From an uncultured Leptospiraceae bacterium (GTDB lineage: Bacteria > Spirochaetota > Leptospiria > Leptospirales > Leptospiraceae): DNA of 7,915 bases. The translations under genes were made by a program, and so were the position numbers. The stretch is from assembly GCA_937924465.1 (NCBI GenBank), contig CALDSP010000015.1, forward strand, positions 1 to 7,915. Reading direction: 5' to 3'. Shown in pieces: positions 6,076-7,915 of the stretch; within the stretch, counting starts at the first letter, position 1, and the number at the start of each line of letters is the position of its first letter. Below the pieces are notes generated by a model that was not told the origin of the DNA, searched no databases, and was given only the letters and a program-made list of their open reading frames with translations.

Positions 6076-6954
6076 ATGCAATCATCTGCAGCGCAAAGCA
6101 AAAAAGTTTCATTTCGTGCCAAGGAGACCACTATTTGTCCTATTTGTGAATACGGACACTTTAGGGAACAAATGTTTCAAGGTGGAGGGCGTCTTATTGC
6201 TGGAAAGATTACTAAAGAACTCCGTCGACTTTATGAAAAAAATAAAAAATTCGGTCGAATTAACCCTAATGATTATTTACTAACAGTTTGTCCAAAATGT
6301 TTGTATACTGCTTTTCCTAAAGATTGGAATACCCTTCAGCCTGCAGAAATGGAAAGAATCAAGTCAACCATTGGAGAGAGAAAAGTGAACTTGGAAAAAA
6401 TCTTAGGTCCTGTTGATTTCAACCAAGATAGAAACCTCATAAGTGGAGCTGCTTCCTTTTTGCTTGCCATAGACTGTTATCAAAACCGTCTTCCTTATAT
6501 TGCTCCTACTCCCAAGAAAGCCGTTTGCTGTTTAAAATCAGCTTGGTATTTTGATGATCTTCATAATGAATTTCCTTCTCTTGGTTATGATAAAGTGAGA
6601 GATTTTCTTTATCAAAAGGCTTCCGGGTGGTACCAATCTACACTAGAAATTATGCAAACAGGAGTTGAACCTGTGGATACTGCCGCTCAAATTTTAGGTC
6701 CAGACACAGACAATAACTGGGGCTTTGATGGAGTAATTTACTTAAACGCTTACCTTTCTTTAAAGTTTAAAGATCAACTAGCAAGTACAACAGAAAAACA
6801 AGTTGAAATGCTTTCTAAAGCTAAACGCATGCTAGCTAAACTGTATGGTTCAGGAAAGTCTTCTAAGTCCAAACCTTCAGTGTTGCTTGATATTGCAAGA
6901 GAGCTTTACGATGAATTGGGAGAAGTGATTAAAACCTTGAATGGTGAAAACTAA
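6076..6954 (+). CDS. DUF2225 family protein with two CPxC metal-binding motifs
   Basis: A 292-residue cytoplasmic protein of unknown function. Two Cys pairs, CPIC (21-24) and CPKC (72-75), flank a basic helical stretch. Together they look like a four-cysteine zinc site, as in the DUF2225 family of spirochaetes and Firmicutes. The rest (about 85-292) is mainly helical, with aromatic-rich stretches such as FLLAIDCYQNRLPY (128-141) and NNWGFDGVIYLNAYLSLKF (213-231), plausibly TPR-like packing. There is no signal peptide or membrane segment. The ATG has a very good Shine-Dalgarno (GGAAGAGGA, 5-6 bases upstream). The stop is followed after three bases by the truA start in the same frame, so the two genes are almost certainly co-transcribed. 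I know no established biochemical role; a link to RNA modification from its neighbour would be inference only. Family call rests on motif layout and on the genomic pairing with truA that I recall from Leptospira. Confidence 0.82.
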   Translation: MQSSAAQSKKVSFRAKETTICPICEYGHFREQMFQGGGRLIAGKITKELRRLYEKNKKFGRINPNDYLLTVCPKCLYTAFPKDWNTLQPAEMERIKSTIGERKVNLEKILGPVDFNQDRNLISGAASFLLAIDCYQNRLPYIAPTPKKAVCCLKSAWYFDDLHNEFPSLGYDKVRDFLYQKASGWYQSTLEIMQTGVEPVDTAAQILGPDTDNNWGFDGVIYLNAYLSLKFKDQLASTTEKQVEMLSKAKRMLAKLYGSGKSSKSKPSVLLDIARELYDELGEVIKTLNGEN

Positions 6955-6957
6955 AAC

Positions 6958-7749
6958 TTGCCTAATCTTGCTTTACTTTTGGAATATGATGGTTCTTATT
7001 TTGCAGGTTTTCAAAAACAAAGGGATAAATTTACAGTCCAAGAAGCTTTAGAGAATGCTTTTCTGAAAGCTTATAAAGAACAAATCAATATTTCGGCAGC
7101 TGGAAGAACTGATGCAGGAGTCCATGCATTGGGAATGATTGCTAGTTTTGTCACGCAACGTCCAATAAACGATTTTCATAAAATGATTTCTTCCCTCAAT
7201 GCTTTAACTAAAAGAGGAGTCTCTGTGCTTGCTGCAAGAGAAATGCCAGAGAGTTTTCATGCAAGATTTTCTTGTACTGAAAGAGAATATGCGTATTTAA
7301 TTTTAAATTCTAAATATAAACATCCTCTTTGGGAAGGGAGAGCTTTTCGAGTTCATGAAAAAATTGATTTTGAAAAAATTCAGAAAGAGTTACCCGTGCT
7401 TTTAGGAAAGCATGATTTTCGAAGTTTTGCAAAAACTATCTCTGTTAAAAATAAAATTACCGAGCGTCAAATCCTAGATATTAAAATGAAACAAAGTCAA
7501 GAATTTTCTGAACTTTATTCTGTTCACATAAAAGGTACGGGGTTTCTACATAATATGGTAAGAATTATTGTTGGAACACTTTTAGATATAGGTACGGGAA
7601 AAATAAATATTTCTCTTGATGAAATTTTAAAATCAGAAGATAGGAAATTAGCGGGAACAACATTACCGCCGTATGCTCTGTACTTTAAAAAAGCATATTA
7701 TAAAGATTATGAAGAAATTGAAGAATTGTATTCTAGTGTTGTTTTATAA
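6958..7749 (+). CDS. truA: tRNA pseudouridine synthase A
   Basis: Converts uridines 38-40 in the tRNA anticodon stem-loop to pseudouridine, in the cytoplasm. The 263 residues are close to the usual length (about 245-270). Visible landmarks are LLLEYDGSYFAGFQ (6-19), the catalytic loop AAGRTDAGVHA (48-58) with nucleophile Asp 52, HARFSCTEREYAYLI (101-115) with the conserved Tyr 111, HDFRSFA (152-158), and GFLHNMVRIIVGTLLDIG (195-212). The start is TTG at 6958: an in-frame TAA lies only one codon upstream (6952-6954), no ATG is available, and the conserved first strand begins a few residues in. No strong Shine-Dalgarno is present (GGTGAAAA is the nearest purine-rich stretch), so translation is probably coupled to the upstream DUF2225 gene. 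It converges with a minus-strand frame ending 7 bp past its stop. Confidence 0.97.
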   Translation: MPNLALLLEYDGSYFAGFQKQRDKFTVQEALENAFLKAYKEQINISAAGRTDAGVHALGMIASFVTQRPINDFHKMISSLNALTKRGVSVLAAREMPESFHARFSCTEREYAYLILNSKYKHPLWEGRAFRVHEKIDFEKIQKELPVLLGKHDFRSFAKTISVKNKITERQILDIKMKQSQEFSELYSVHIKGTGFLHNMVRIIVGTLLDIGTGKINISLDEILKSEDRKLAGTTLPPYALYFKKAYYKDYEEIEELYSSVVL

Positions 7750-7756
7750 TTTTACT

Positions 7757-7915
7757 CTATAAATCAAATTGTTTAATGTAAAAAAAGAAATACCAAAGGC
7801 TATTTGAGATTTTAGAGGGTAAAGCTGGCAAATAATCATGACTCTCAAAAATTTGTTCTAATATAAAAAAATTTTCCACAGTTTTTTTTAAAATTCTAAA
7901 TGCATGATAAAATAA
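7757..7915 (-). CDS. Probable C-terminal end of a converging gene (5' part outside window)
   Basis: On the minus strand, one frame is open from the window edge (7915) through 52 codons to a TAG at 7757-7759. The other two minus-strand frames stop within about 10 codons of the edge. The translation, including ILEQIFESHDYLPALPSKIS and ending in an aromatic stretch (LWYFFFYIKQFDL), has ordinary protein-like composition. It ends 7 bp from the truA stop, the dense convergent packing expected of real genes. I do not recognise the family. At this base composition a 52-codon open frame arises by chance at the level of a percent or so, so it is likely but not certain to be coding. If real, no other gene lies between truA and the edge. 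Confidence 0.5.
   Translation of the reverse strand, partial: LFYHAFRILKKTVENFFILEQIFESHDYLPALPSKISNSLWYFFFYIKQFDL

Overview
The window is AT-rich (roughly two thirds A+T by eye), gene-dense, and best fits a spirochaete of the genus Leptospira or a close relative. The strongest pointer is a DUF1564 protein at 2703-3224, a family I know essentially only from Leptospira. A DUF2225 gene directly upstream of truA and the low GC content agree with this. No rRNA, tRNA, CRISPR array, insertion sequence or integrase was seen. Assignments come from reading the sequence and from memory of protein families, not from searches.

Left part (1-2598), surface polysaccharide and glycan genes. A membrane protein of the O-antigen ligase/polymerase superfamily runs leftward from 1298 and leaves the window at base 1 without a stop. 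Only 28 bp away, a GT4-type glycosyltransferase (1327-2598) runs rightward. The two starts are so close that their promoters must overlap each other's coding DNA, and the glycosyltransferase may be translated from a leaderless mRNA.

Middle part (2604-5851), all on the minus strand. In transcription order: an exported 376-residue protein of unknown function with one TPR-like helix pair (4721-5851); a 12-bp hairpin just behind it; a DegT/DnrJ/EryC1/StrS-fold protein (3426-4514) with its own recognisable promoter; and the DUF1564 protein (2703-3224). The DegT-fold protein has histidine where the family has its PLP-binding lysine. That substitution is the hallmark of the sugar 3-dehydratase ColD, but the usual phosphate-binding Ser-Gly-Thr is also altered, so it is either an unusual sugar dehydratase or a non-catalytic relative. 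Behind the DUF1564 stop, the same frame stays open for 32 protein-like codons and ends 5 bp from the converging glycosyltransferase stop. This may be a gene remnant.

Right part (5852-7915). A 224-bp divergent intergenic region with AT-rich dyads separates the exported protein from a rightward pair: a DUF2225 protein with two CPxC motifs (6076-6954) and truA, tRNA pseudouridine synthase A (6958-7749). The pair looks like an operon; truA starts at TTG three bases after the upstream stop and in the same frame. A minus-strand frame entering from the right edge (7757-7915) stops 7 bp beyond the truA stop and is probably the C-terminus of a converging gene.

The O-antigen ligase-like protein, the glycosyltransferase and the DegT-fold protein suggest envelope glycan synthesis, but they do not form one operon. 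The DUF2225/truA part looks like ordinary housekeeping. No clear new defence or mobile system is visible; the most unusual item is the His-for-Lys DegT-fold protein.
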